Source: Snowella sp. (GTDB lineage: Bacteria; Cyanobacteriota; Cyanobacteriia; Cyanobacteriales; Microcystaceae). Taken from it: a DNA stretch of 36,105 bases. Positions 18,231 through 27,040 of the stretch are shown here, in pieces. Under the pieces are notes generated by a model that saw only the letters and a program-made list of their open reading frames with translations, ran no database searches and was not told the origin of the DNA. The stretch spans positions 1 to 36,105 of the forward strand of contig QBMS01000030.1 in assembly GCA_003249095.1 (NCBI GenBank). Direction: 5' to 3'. Within the stretch, counting starts at the first letter, position 1; each line of letters starts with the position of its first letter. The translations under genes and the position numbers were made by a program.

Positions 18231-19499
18231 TTGACTACACTAGAAGCAAAGATCACTCCGTCTTCATTCTCTATGTCAGATCCGCTCCTCTTCCAAGGAA
18301 AAAGCATCTATCCTCAAAAAAGTGTTTATGCGATCCTAATTTTTCCCCTTGTCTGGCTTAAAAAATTATTTCAGTCCCTCTATTCTTTTTTATTAAAAGT
18401 GATGTGGGCTGAACTGATTGAAGGCAAAAAAAAAGACAATGAACTAGCAGGATTATTCTTGTTTGTGATATTTTTAATGTTGTCTTGGTTGAGCTATCTC
18501 AGTAAGGCTTATTTCCCGATTATTTTTACACTTTTTTTCATTATCTGGTGTCTAGATTATAATTTTGCTAAATCAGAATATCGCAAAGGAAAATATACGA
18601 TCCCTATCAAAATAACCGACAAAGGAGAAGAACGTTTACTCTGGAGTTTTGCTTTACCCCATCAAAAACCCCTACAAAGCGAATTAAATTGGGGACAAAT
18701 TCGAGCATTAATGATTGATCATCGTTCTATCTATGGCGGATCTTTCCAAGAAAAAATAGGTAATGTTTGGCAAATTAGCCTACAGGGTTTTGATGGATCG
18801 GAATGGGTAATTGATGAAGAAAAAACGGTGACCCAAGCCTTTAATCAAGTTAGGATTTTTACACAATGGATCGATGTGCCGATTATTTTTCGAGGGAGTC
18901 GGGGACACAATAATTATGCGGAGTATCCTTTAGATCCTGACATTATTAAGTTTTTAGATAGCACTAAACCAGGAGTTGAAGTCCAAACAAATCAGCAAAA
19001 ATGGCATATTTATTCCGCATGGCGACTAAGACATTCCTGGGCATTATTTAAACAAATTTTTCAGGATTCTGGTTTTATTTTATTTCTGCTGGTGATGTCA
19101 AAAGTAATGCTCATTTGTGGGCAAATCATTGATGGAGTCATTAAAGGTTTTCAAGGTAATGTTGTTATTTTAGAAGTTCCTAATCATTTATTTTCTCAAT
19201 GGACTTTCTTTCCTCTTTTAATTGCGATCGCCCTCATGATTTATAAGGGTTGGCAACTGAGTCGTGTTAAACATAGCTATTTAGACCAAAATTTTTTCAA
19301 AGTTGCGATCGACAATCAAGTTATGGGAAAACTCAATACTGCTGAGATTAAAGCCGTCTTATTTTTAGCAAATCCCCACTCGGAAATTTTAATTTTAACC
19401 GCCAAAGAAGCGATTATTATTCCAAAGCTGCAAACAGAAGAAGATAGTCAACTTTATTTACATTATTTACAACAAGGAATTGAATATTTTCAGCAATAA
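18231..19499 (+). CDS. Unrecognised membrane protein
   Basis: I do not recognise this 422-residue protein. Counted from the TTG at 18231, hydrophobic segments lie near residues 31-45, 71-90, 93-109, 281-301 and 325-338. A hydrophilic domain of about 160 residues sits between the second and third pairs (HQKPLQSELNWGQIRAL, then GFDGSEWVIDEEKTVTQAF), probably cytoplasmic. The hydrophilic part looks like a PH-like or beta-rich module, and the C-terminal KVAIDNQVMGKLNTAEIKAV region may be another, but neither is a firm assignment. Starts: TTG 18231 with weak AGGC upstream, or ATG 18273 (MSDPLLFQGK). The tail is followed by a spacer containing a HIP1-like site. Confidence 0.6.
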   Translation: MTTLEAKITPSSFSMSDPLLFQGKSIYPQKSVYAILIFPLVWLKKLFQSLYSFLLKVMWAELIEGKKKDNELAGLFLFVIFLMLSWLSYLSKAYFPIIFTLFFIIWCLDYNFAKSEYRKGKYTIPIKITDKGEERLLWSFALPHQKPLQSELNWGQIRALMIDHRSIYGGSFQEKIGNVWQISLQGFDGSEWVIDEEKTVTQAFNQVRIFTQWIDVPIIFRGSRGHNNYAEYPLDPDIIKFLDSTKPGVEVQTNQQKWHIYSAWRLRHSWALFKQIFQDSGFILFLLVMSKVMLICGQIIDGVIKGFQGNVVILEVPNHLFSQWTFFPLLIAIALMIYKGWQLSRVKHSYLDQNFFKVAIDNQVMGKLNTAEIKAVLFLANPHSEILILTAKEAIIIPKLQTEEDSQLYLHYLQQGIEYFQQ

Positions 19500-19578
19500 T
19501 TAGTCGGCCTTGCTTCATCAAGCCAATCCCAGCAGAGTAGGCGATCGTTGATTTAAAATTACTTAAGTTTATTTAAAT

Positions 19579-21081
19579 TCATGGTAAACGATCGCGGAAA
19601 AAATAACGAAATAATTCACAGGTAAGAAAAGCTTTTCTTCCTTGTAGATGAACAAAACCCATCTGTTGCAATTGAAAACTCAGCTCCATTTGACAAATAA
19701 TAGGACTAGATGATTGAACAATTTCTGAAAATAATACCCAGAGATGCGGATGACTTTGTAAAATCCACCATTGTTGTTGTAAATGTTCAGAATAGACTGT
19801 CAAGGCAAGCTCTCTGTTTTCTAATAAGTTTTTTAAGGTAATGCTTCCTTTCTGTAAATGATAAAAAGCCGAATGTAAACGATAGGGATGACCTCCCAAA
19901 AGAGCCATTAACTGTTGCAATTCTAGGTCTGTCATTTCTTGTCCAAAAATACGACTAAGACTTTTTGCCTCGGTAAAATTAAGCTCTGGTAATTGGATTA
20001 TTAATCCTGCATTAAAAAGAGAATTATCTAAGGACGAAGGTTTTAAAAATTCACTGGAGCAAACAGTCACTAATCGCAATTTATGCCAATGAGAATTCGT
20101 TTTACCCTTTTCTGACCAGATTTTGAGTAATCGCAGAAATTCATTCAATAGATTTGGTGTATTAAATAATTGATTAAGTTCATCAAATGCTAACAGTAAA
20201 GGGCGATCGCGTTGAGCTAAAATTAATTCTTCAAAATAATTACTTAGATTAGTCTTAATTCCGATACGTTGATCCCAATGCCAAAGCTCAACAATAGTTT
20301 TAGAAAAACCCAATTGTTTGTTAACAGTAGCACAAAGCCAGTATGCAAATCGTTCCATACTTTCTAATATTTCGCTATCAGCTTCGTTTAAATTAACTGA
20401 AACTCTATCGTAATTTTGAGTTTGAGCGTAGGCTAAAATACGAGCCATTAAAGACGTTTTTCCCATTTGTTTTGGGGCAATAATATGAATCCATGTTCCT
20501 GGATATTGAATAGCCTCATAGCAGAGTGACTCTATATTTGCACGCTCAATGTAATTAGTTGAGTTAAGGGGAATTTGCCCCCCAGGGATAGTCAAAGAAG
20601 AGGGATTTAAACTATTATTTAAAATATAATTATCTAAATTATCTGAAACAGAATTATGCAAATAAATATTATCTGATGCAGGCTTGAATTGCTGCTGTAA
20701 ATTTTTATTTGTTTTATTTTCTTCAGTCAAATTAATTTTGTCTAAAACGTTTTCGTCAGGTTTACCATAACAGTAATCTTCTGGTAATAAAGTTAAGTTA
20801 AATGCGCTAAAACAGCTTGCGATACTTCGTTTGTCAACGGGAGATGAGCCTCTAAAAATTTTACTGAGAGTGGTCGGAGTTAATCCTGTTCGCTCACTCA
20901 GACTTTCCAGAGTGTATCGCTTTAAGTATTGTTCTCTTTCCCACTGAATTTTCGCTTGACCCAGTTTTTCTAGTCCTCGCTGAGTAAGAATAATGCCCCT
21001 TCGTCGTCCAGATTTTCGAGTTTGAATTTTCGGTACTGTCACGGTTACTTGCCCCTGACGAAGTTTACAGGGAAAGCCCAA
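19579..21081 (-). CDS. AAA-like P-loop ATPase with N-terminal HTH-like domain
   Basis: The 500-residue protein has an N-terminal helical DNA-binding-like domain, residues ~28-103 (RTGLTPTTLSKIFRG, then VDKRSIASCFSAFNL), of the type common at the start of cyanobacterial STAND-like proteins. A low-complexity linker follows (~105-170), then an AAA-like ATPase (AAA_35 group) with Walker A APKQMGKTS (202-210) and Walker B PLLLAFDEL (294-302). A winged-helix-like C terminus covers ~385-500. Such proteins are cyanobacterial regulators or signalling/defence ATPases; the actual role is unknown. The first start is TTG at 21081, directly after an in-frame stop; a GTG 13 codons later is an alternative. 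It is divergent from the 632-residue protein gene. Confidence 0.78.
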   Translation of the reverse strand: MGFPCKLRQGQVTVTVPKIQTRKSGRRRGIILTQRGLEKLGQAKIQWEREQYLKRYTLESLSERTGLTPTTLSKIFRGSSPVDKRSIASCFSAFNLTLLPEDYCYGKPDENVLDKINLTEENKTNKNLQQQFKPASDNIYLHNSVSDNLDNYILNNSLNPSSLTIPGGQIPLNSTNYIERANIESLCYEAIQYPGTWIHIIAPKQMGKTSLMARILAYAQTQNYDRVSVNLNEADSEILESMERFAYWLCATVNKQLGFSKTIVELWHWDQRIGIKTNLSNYFEELILAQRDRPLLLAFDELNQLFNTPNLLNEFLRLLKIWSEKGKTNSHWHKLRLVTVCSSEFLKPSSLDNSLFNAGLIIQLPELNFTEAKSLSRIFGQEMTDLELQQLMALLGGHPYRLHSAFYHLQKGSITLKNLLENRELALTVYSEHLQQQWWILQSHPHLWVLFSEIVQSSSPIICQMELSFQLQQMGFVHLQGRKAFLTCELFRYFFRDRLP

Positions 21082-21345
21082 TTAAGCTATTCGTCATTTA
21101 AAACCTATACATTCAAGGAGCTTAAGCCCCTTATCATAAAGCTTTCAGAATAGATCGCCACAATCTAAATACGCGACAGCTTACAGGAAAATCAACCCTC
21201 ACACTTTGACTATCTCTCAATAAGACCGTTATGAGGGAGCCAGGCACAAAAATTGGAGGGGATTAATTCAGTCAAGTTATATGACGTTTTTATACTTCCT
21301 TAGAATATTAGAATACCCAAACCGCTCTTGATATTGTTAACGTTT

Positions 21346-21385
21346 GATTTTTCTAAAGTTAAGCTGATTTTTCTAAAGTTAAGCT
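21346..21385. repeat. Two tandem copies of a 20-bp unit
   Basis: GATTTTTCTAAAGTTAAGCT occurs twice head to tail without mismatch (21346-21365, 21366-21385) and begins a third time (GATTA). It lies in the divergent promoter region and could be an iterated protein-binding site or a replication slippage product. Confidence 0.6.
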
Positions 21386-21549
21386 GATTATTTTGTGTCA
21401 GCGATCGCACATTCTAACTATTTAGGTGTCCAAAGCCTTTATCAAAACTGGTATTTAAGGGATGGTAAGGTTACAAGCTTAACTTCCTGCTTAAGTTTAC
21501 AAACTTTGCTGTTTTTTTTGATAAAAAGGCCTCACAATCTTTAATGAAA

Positions 21550-21580
21550 GAAGTGGGTCTCGTCTCCCCAATTCCACTTC
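21550..21580 (+). promoter_or_regulatory. Hairpin in the leader of the Cry-like gene
   Basis: GAAGTGG (21550-21556) pairs with CCACTTC (21574-21580) around a 17-base loop, ending 26 bases before the ATG. If the leader begins upstream, this could influence translation, which otherwise lacks a clear ribosome site. Confidence 0.3.
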
Positions 21581-21606
21581 CTTCCCATTAACTCTCCCAA
21601 CCTCCC

Positions 21607-23505
21607 ATGACACCTTCAATTCGTCCAATTCCTAAACAACTCCAGCCAATTCCTTTTTTTGCCTCCTTGGAAGAGCAAGCAGGAGAACTACTTACCTACA
21701 GTCGAAATTTTCTACGCTTAGTTTATAAAAATCAATTAACATCAGAAATCGAAATTTGGATATCCCAATATGAACCCCGCACAGAGTCTCTTGTAGTTGG
21801 CGATGTTGGTATTCTCATTAATCGTTACCCTAATTCCATACAAGAGGATCTACACAATCAAATACAGCAACTACTAAACAGATTGGGAGACCTTTATCCA
21901 CTGCCAGAGGGAGAAAATTTTCAATCTGCTCAGGTTACAGTTTTAACAGAAGGTATTGATGATTATCCACCAGGCACAGTGGTGTATATTCGTCAAACAA
22001 ATCGGGCTACTATTTACTTTTTATTGACGCATTTAGTGATTAATCTCAAGACTGGGAGATATTTACTCGTTGGTCTAAATCCGCTCTCTCCGTCGGATCG
22101 TCAAAGTATTTCCTTTAGTCCTCTCTCCGCGTCAGCTTCCGACTTCTTCTTTACGATCGCGGGAAGTTTAGTCTGGGCGTTACCTGGCCCCTGGGGAGCG
22201 ATCGGCTCGGCATTTCTTGGAGGTTTAGGATTATTATGTGGCAACAATGAAGATTTAGGTCAAATTATTTCGACGGCAATCTCAGAAGCCGTTAAACAAC
22301 TTGAACAATACGAATTACATTTAAAAGCAACAGATGACATCACCGTTATCGAAGATTTTGCTAATTGGATGAATAATCAAATTAGTTTAATTAATGCAAA
22401 CTTTAAAGATACCTACATTCCCAACTACTTTATTCTCGGCTCACAACAGTCAGAAATAACAGGCGGAATGTTACCTGATTTACGAGATAAATTAGATAAA
22501 CTTCATTTTAGTATTACGAACCTAGAATTACTGATTACGGGCTTTGATCCGCTAGATGAAAATAATTTTTTCAATTTCTATATGCAGGCAATTTCTCTGT
22601 ATTTGCTAGGTCAAAAATGGGTTTTACAATTGGAGGCACAAGCTGCTACCAATTTTAGCGGTCAACAGAATCGTCCTCAAGATGATACCCTTAATATTGA
22701 TAATGTTTCTAACTTTGATGAATATAATAACAAGTGGCGCATAGATTATAGTCGTTACGAGATTGCTATTAATGGAGATGGAACTGACTCTAACCCAGGC
22801 TTTATTAAACAAGCTCAAAAGCTGACAGACTTTGTGACTAACACACGGGTTGATAGTAGTCATATCACAGATGTCTATCATTACGAATGGCGGGAGGATG
22901 ACCACAGGGGAGGCTATATTTATCACACGGGTTGGACGTGGCAAGATCTTCACAATCATGACAATACAACTCAAAACTTTGTTGATGATACTTACGATAG
23001 TTGCTGTGGAGATCCCACATGTCATAAAGATGTTGCCGATAATAACCGTAATAATTGGATCAATGCTTGTCGAAAATCCTATGCAGATAAGTATCAATAT
23101 GCAGAAGATGACTGTTATAAGAAATGGCAAGCCTCTATTTATGAATGGAATGAACATTTACCCCCCATCGCTCCTAAAACATCTCCTGCGATCGATCCAA
23201 AAAGTTGGCAAGGACAACCTCCAAAGAGCACTTACTGGAAAACTGGTAATAAAGTTGCCTACGCACTCTCCTTTAGTAATGACTCAGGTATTTCTCCTTT
23301 AGGAGGTTATTGTACCTCTCAAGAAATTCAGGAAGATTTTGGGGTCACGATTACGAATATCCCGCAAGAAGATCCCTTGAAAATGGCAACTAAAGTTCGG
23401 ATTTTTCGCAAGATAACTGATTCAAACAAAAATGTTCTCGAAGAAAAACTAATTGCGGGCAAAAATATTGGTTTTAACTCCTATCAGGATATCGGTAAAG
23501 CCTAA
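21607..23505 (+). CDS. Protein with Cry-like (pore-forming toxin) helical domain; otherwise unknown
   Basis: The 632-residue protein is not confidently known. Three parts can be seen. Residues 1-170 form an unrecognised mixed alpha/beta domain. Residues ~174-350 are a hydrophobic, Gly-rich helix (TIAGSLVWALPGPWGAIG) followed by amphipathic helices. The segment NFFNFYMQAISLYLLGQKWV (320-339) recalls the QAANLHL block of Bacillus delta-endotoxin domain I, and the region has the helix order of that pore-forming bundle. Residues ~360-632 are polar, with a His/Trp/Cys-rich patch (425-510) including DSCCGDPTCH and NACRKSYADK, which might be disulphide- or metal-stabilised. Typical Cry domains II and III are not evident. 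No classical signal peptide is present. No ribosome site is seen before the ATG. The toxin assignment is inference. Confidence 0.6.
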   Translation: MTPSIRPIPKQLQPIPFFASLEEQAGELLTYSRNFLRLVYKNQLTSEIEIWISQYEPRTESLVVGDVGILINRYPNSIQEDLHNQIQQLLNRLGDLYPLPEGENFQSAQVTVLTEGIDDYPPGTVVYIRQTNRATIYFLLTHLVINLKTGRYLLVGLNPLSPSDRQSISFSPLSASASDFFFTIAGSLVWALPGPWGAIGSAFLGGLGLLCGNNEDLGQIISTAISEAVKQLEQYELHLKATDDITVIEDFANWMNNQISLINANFKDTYIPNYFILGSQQSEITGGMLPDLRDKLDKLHFSITNLELLITGFDPLDENNFFNFYMQAISLYLLGQKWVLQLEAQAATNFSGQQNRPQDDTLNIDNVSNFDEYNNKWRIDYSRYEIAINGDGTDSNPGFIKQAQKLTDFVTNTRVDSSHITDVYHYEWREDDHRGGYIYHTGWTWQDLHNHDNTTQNFVDDTYDSCCGDPTCHKDVADNNRNNWINACRKSYADKYQYAEDDCYKKWQASIYEWNEHLPPIAPKTSPAIDPKSWQGQPPKSTYWKTGNKVAYALSFSNDSGISPLGGYCTSQEIQEDFGVTITNIPQEDPLKMATKVRIFRKITDSNKNVLEEKLIAGKNIGFNSYQDIGKA

Positions 23506-23622
23506 AAAATTAACTCAAAAAGTTAATCTAAAAAAAGAGATTGTTAACTCAGTTTGATAAATTTAAATTGATCTCAGTCTCTACAATTTAAGTCTTTTTA
23601 CTTAATTAATTCTTTATTTACT

Positions 23623-24504
23623 ATGCCTAGAAAATCTGGTGAAAGTGAACACGAAATTTCCCATAAAGATCGTGATCCCAAAGAAGAAAACGATGCTCTT
23701 TCCGAGATTGAAAAAATATCACATGAGCAATCAGAAAGTTTTATCGCTGAGAATCAAATCCTTGTTGATAACATCAACCTTAAAATACAAGAAATTGAGA
23801 CTGTCAACGTTCGTCCAGATGATAACGTTATTCGAGTTCTCGATTACTTTTCTCCCGCTTCATCGGAAGAAAATGTAGAGCAGGGTCGAATCATTCGTGA
23901 GATTCTGGAAGACAACTCGCAAGAAGAAGCTCAACAGAACATATTAAATCGTTTTTTTGCTTGGTTCATGGGAATATTTCGGAGCATATTTAATGCTTCT
24001 CAAGTAAATACAAGTCTTGATGGAGAGAATCCCCCTGATAATGATAAAAGTGTCTATGTGCTTTTTGCCTATCTGATTCGTCTAGCAAAAGATGAACCGA
24101 CGGATGATCTTAAAAGTTCACTCTCTGAAGAACTACAAAAATCGGCTGATGAACTTTTTGTTAAATTTCGGGAACAGTCCGATGCAGATTTCTGGAGTAT
24201 GGCTGCAAAATATCAGCAGGAAGCGGACTCAGAAGCAACTCTGGCGGATCACATTTATTTCTGTCAATTTATCAAAGAACTTTCTCTCTCCCCTGATCTT
24301 TGGATTTGGGACACTGGAGAAGACCAAACTGCGATGATTAATACTTTGGTTGAATGTTATCATCAAAATCCAGAACCAAAAGTTGCTGCTCTCTATAGTA
24401 ATGTTGCCAAACTCACTTACCAAGATAACTTATTACCCCGTGATGTAGCTGCTGATCTGGTGGAACTTGCTCTAGCTAATATTTTACAAACTTTACCAAA
24501 GTAG
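23623..24504 (+). CDS. Unknown acidic protein downstream of the Cry-like gene
   Basis: The 293-residue protein is not recognised. It has a highly charged, acidic N-terminal 100 residues with probable coiled-coil character (~20-60). A short amphipathic hydrophobic helix, LNRFFAWFMGIFRSIF (108-123), could touch a membrane. The C-terminal region (~140-290) is helical (FAYLIRLAKDEPTDDLKSSL; ADHIYFCQFIKELSL; VAALYSNVAKL). It has no catalytic motif. It follows the Cry-like gene by 117 bases in the same direction and probably shares its expression, so a chaperone, immunity or partner role is possible but not shown. The ATG lacks a clear ribosome site. No signal peptide is visible. Confidence 0.6.
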   Translation: MPRKSGESEHEISHKDRDPKEENDALSEIEKISHEQSESFIAENQILVDNINLKIQEIETVNVRPDDNVIRVLDYFSPASSEENVEQGRIIREILEDNSQEEAQQNILNRFFAWFMGIFRSIFNASQVNTSLDGENPPDNDKSVYVLFAYLIRLAKDEPTDDLKSSLSEELQKSADELFVKFREQSDADFWSMAAKYQQEADSEATLADHIYFCQFIKELSLSPDLWIWDTGEDQTAMINTLVECYHQNPEPKVAALYSNVAKLTYQDNLLPRDVAADLVELALANILQTLPK

Positions 24505-24543
24505 GAAAGGTTGTAACAAATTCAGCATTATTAATATTCAGAG

Positions 24544-24708
24544 ATGAATTTGAATAGCTGGACAGTGCGAAGTTCTGCCAAAATCAACGAGTTTACTGGG
24601 TTTTCAGTCTCCGAAGCTCTTTACTGCTTACAATTACTGAAACGCTTTGACAACAAGGCTTTTAGACAGTTTGTCAACATCTCGGACAGAGAACTTCGCA
24701 TTCACTAG
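24544..24708 (+). CDS. Possible 54-residue mini-protein
   Basis: ATG at 24544 opens an uninterrupted frame of 54 residues ending TAG at 24706-24708 (starts MNLNSWTVRSSAK, later SEALYCLQLLKRFDNKAFRQ). The sequence is helical and protein-like but unrecognised, and no good ribosome site precedes it. It coincides with the 11-bp inverted repeat, so it may be a passenger of a small mobile element. Confidence 0.3.
   Translation: MNLNSWTVRSSAKINEFTGFSVSEALYCLQLLKRFDNKAFRQFVNISDRELRIH
24566..24700. repeat. 135-bp segment bounded by 11-bp inverted repeats
   Basis: TGCGAAGTTCT (24566-24576) and AGAACTTCGCA (24690-24700) are exact reverse complements flanking 113 bases. The size is that of a very small MITE-like element, or the arms could pair in RNA as a long-range stem. 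No target duplication was identified. Confidence 0.4.
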
Positions 24709-24842
24709 TCATTCACCAGTTTGAATAAAGTAAAAACCTAAAAATATTCTCAATTTAATTTCTTAAGCCTTTTCTGTTTTTATGTTCACAGATAGATTCA
24801 GTAAAGTCGCTAATTTGATCTATAACATGATAGAGGTAATCG

Positions 24843-25583
24843 ATGTTTTTTTCTAATCTTGAAATCAATAAGCTTAATACCATTCAAAAAATAACTATTG
24901 TCGTTACAACCTTAGCGATCACGGCTATTTTATATAAATTAATTACAAGAACTTTTATTTTAATTCCAGTCGGTGAAGTTGGCATTTTTAATATTGTAAA
25001 TAATGATCCATCATCAAATCAGCCGTTATTGCCTGGAATCCATCTCGTTAATCCCTTAGACAAAGTAGTTACTATTTCTACTCGTGTACAGAACCTTAAT
25101 CAAACAATTGAATTAATGTCAAAAGAAGGAATTAATTTTAAATTAGATGTGAACATCCAATATCATGTTGATCCCCAGAAAAGTGGTGAACTCTATCAGA
25201 AAATTGGTAACGATAACCAGGACATTATTTCCTCTCGCATTTCTGCTTTAATCCGTCAGGAGATTGTTAATTATGATCTGCAATCTATCTATGGCACAGA
25301 AAGAAAAGTAATTGCCAACAAACTCAATCAATCCATTAATGCTGATTTAAAACTGTCAGGATTGGTCGTGGATAAAGTCAATTTACAAAATGTACTTTTA
25401 CCTGACGTTATCGCTAAAAGCTTTCAGGATAAATTCCTCGCAACCCAACTGGCTGATAAACGCAGAATTGAGACCAAAGGATTTGTGGATTCCCAGAACG
25501 CGCTGCGTGAAATTTTTCCACCACAAACTGTTATTAATGTCGCCGCAGATGATAGTACGCTCCATGTCAAAGAACCAAAATAG
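24843..25583 (+). CDS. SPFH/prohibitin-like (band 7) membrane protein
   Basis: The 246-residue protein has an N-terminal membrane segment (residues ~16-32, ITIVVTTLAITAILY) and then a band 7 domain starting PVGEVGIFNIV (42-52), with LLPGIHLVNPLDKVVTISTR and NIQYHVDP. The helical end FQDKFLATQLADKRRIETKG is also typical. It resembles cyanobacterial prohibitin homologues, which form membrane-associated ring assemblies involved in membrane organisation or stress. A GAGG site lies seven bases before the ATG. It follows the acidic unknown gene by 338 bases, so it could be co-expressed with the Cry-like cluster or independent. In a toxin setting a membrane-protective role is imaginable but unproven. 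Confidence 0.82.
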   Translation: MFFSNLEINKLNTIQKITIVVTTLAITAILYKLITRTFILIPVGEVGIFNIVNNDPSSNQPLLPGIHLVNPLDKVVTISTRVQNLNQTIELMSKEGINFKLDVNIQYHVDPQKSGELYQKIGNDNQDIISSRISALIRQEIVNYDLQSIYGTERKVIANKLNQSINADLKLSGLVVDKVNLQNVLLPDVIAKSFQDKFLATQLADKRRIETKGFVDSQNALREIFPPQTVINVAADDSTLHVKEPK

Positions 25584-25939
25584 ACTCCGCAAAACTTGAA
25601 TGTAAAACTGAATCTAGAAAATTAATTGATTTTAGGCTAAAATTGACAGAATTAAGGTTTGTGCGCAGACCGATAAAAGGGTTTTTTACAACTTTGGCTC
25701 TGTGCCGTTTGTCGAGAGTTTTTACGTCTAAGGTTTGTCTTAACGTGCTATATTTTGTGGGAATATAGACAAGGGCGATCGCTTTTTTAATTCTTTCACT
25801 AAATTGCGATCGCTTTTGTTTTCATTGTATCACTTTTCTATGTCTTTTTGATTGCAAAGATGCTTAACCAAATAATCCAAAATAATTTACAATCTTTAAA
25901 ACTATCCGTGAGAAGTGATCGCATTTTTTAATTTAGTTT
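25584..25939. other. 356-bp region between convergent genes
   Basis: The spacer separates the SPFH gene (+) and an oxidoreductase gene (-). It contains an inverted repeat CTATATT (25748-25754) / AATATAG (25762-25768) and two HIP1 octamers (25775-25782 and 25806-25813), each followed by T-rich sequence. It has no coding frame. Confidence 0.45.
25748..25788 (+). terminator. Possible terminator of the SPFH gene
   Basis: A 7-bp stem (CTATATT/AATATAG, loop TTGTGGG) is followed by the palindrome GCGATCGC and six T at 25783-25788. The HIP1 palindrome before the T run may itself be the terminator hairpin. It is weak compared with the guaB3 terminator. Confidence 0.3.
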
Positions 25940-26941
25940 CTAACGAACAAACTGGGGCATAATTTCTGCTGCCGTAAATAGGCCATGAATCCCCCGTTGA
26001 TGGAGACCGATTCCTGCTTTTAAATAACCAAAAGCTGGGCCGCAAACATTGGCCGCCATACTGGTTTCATCGCCCAGAGTAAAAGTATGAGTAGAAATTT
26101 TTCCTTCAAAGGTACGTCCTGTGATTTGTACATTGGTACTCAAGGGTTTTTTCGGATTGCGAGTATCAACAATTCCGCCTACGGTGACTTGCTCCCGTGA
26201 ACAAATTCCAGCCAATTCCAGCATAATATCGTCGGCGTGTTCCATATTCTCTAGAGCTAAAATCCCATTAGTTTTATCCAATAGATCGGCAACATCCTGA
26301 TCACTCATGGCACTCGCTTTTTCTACTCCAAACCCTGGGATATGAGCTATATCTTCGCGAATGGTGGCACGATAGGCTTCCCAGTTAGCAATGCCAACTC
26401 CAAAAGTAATTTTTACTTGGTGAATCTCTGCAAAACTTTGAGCCGCTAGAGCCGCCGCCGCCGTCAACAGTCCTGGGGTTGCACCACAACCTGTCATGTA
26501 AGTAATCCCTGCGGTTGCCAGTTCATCCTTGAGTTCTAATAATTGTTCCACTGCGCTGGTTCGTTTCAGGGCATCCACTAAAACGCCTTGCCATCCCGAT
26601 TGGATAAATAGGCGAGCGATATCTGCCATAAAGGTGTTGGGTAAGTTGGGTAACGCTAAAAAATAACCCTCTACCTCCGATTTTTCGATCAATTCTGCAA
26701 TACTGTGTTGGCTTAATTGTCCCCAGGGTTCTAAATACCCGACAGAACCCTGTTGATGATAGGTTGCGATCGCGGAATCGGCCTGGAGTCCTTCGGCGTG
26801 ATAGGCAAAACCCTTTTGATCGGCAGCCGCAACCCAAAGCATCTCCTGTTTGGGGGATAAAATACGGGAGGCCGCTTGACCTAACCCGCCAAATCCAAGG
26901 ATTCCGACACGCATTGCCTGGGTCTGGTGTTTGGTATTCAT
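25940..26941 (-). CDS. Saccharopine-dehydrogenase-like oxidoreductase
   Basis: This about 333-residue protein belongs to the conserved cyanobacterial saccharopine-dehydrogenase-like oxidoreductase family. The Rossmann start [16 protein letters not shown] (11-26) carries the GxGxxG nucleotide-binding pattern. Family-typical stretches include [43 protein letters not shown] and [15 protein letters not shown]. The reaction is unknown; NAD(P) use is inferred. The ATG at 26941 is preferred because it is preceded by AGAAGAG and leads directly into the Rossmann fold. The upstream GTG at 26992 adds 17 unconserved residues. It lies downstream of the response regulator gene on the same strand, 99 bases away, so co-transcription is possible. 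Confidence 0.85.
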   Translation of the reverse strand: MNTKHQTQAMRVGILGFGGLGQAASRILSPKQEMLWVAAADQKGFAYHAEGLQADSAIATYHQQGSVGYLEPWGQLSQHSIAELIEKSEVEGYFLALPNLPNTFMADIARLFIQSGWQGVLVDALKRTSAVEQLLELKDELATAGITYMTGCGATPGLLTAAAALAAQSFAEIHQVKITFGVGIANWEAYRATIREDIAHIPGFGVEKASAMSDQDVADLLDKTNGILALENMEHADDIMLELAGICSREQVTVGGIVDTRNPKKPLSTNVQITGRTFEGKISTHTFTLGDETSMAANVCGPAFGYLKAGIGLHQRGIHGLFTAAEIMPQFVR

Positions 26942-27040
26942 AAAAATTACTCTTCTCAATTGACTCAGTATTATTATCCGTCTTTTCTCCACCCTTACGG
27001 TTTTGATTTTGAGGAATTGATTGTGAGCAATTGATGAAAT

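Larger units (their letters stand above)
21082..21606. other. 525-bp divergent intergenic region
   Basis: The stretch between the divergent AAA-like gene and the Cry-like gene holds a tandem 20-bp repeat (21346-21385), a HIP1 site near 21402 and an inverted repeat at 21550-21580. It likely carries promoters for both genes. No gene or tRNA is seen. Confidence 0.4.
24505..24842. other. 338-bp spacer with mini-ORF and inverted repeat
   Basis: This spacer between the acidic protein and the SPFH gene contains a 54-codon frame (24544-24708) and an 11-bp perfect inverted repeat (24566-24576 and 24690-24700). A GAGG ribosome site for the SPFH gene lies at its right end. Confidence 0.5.
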
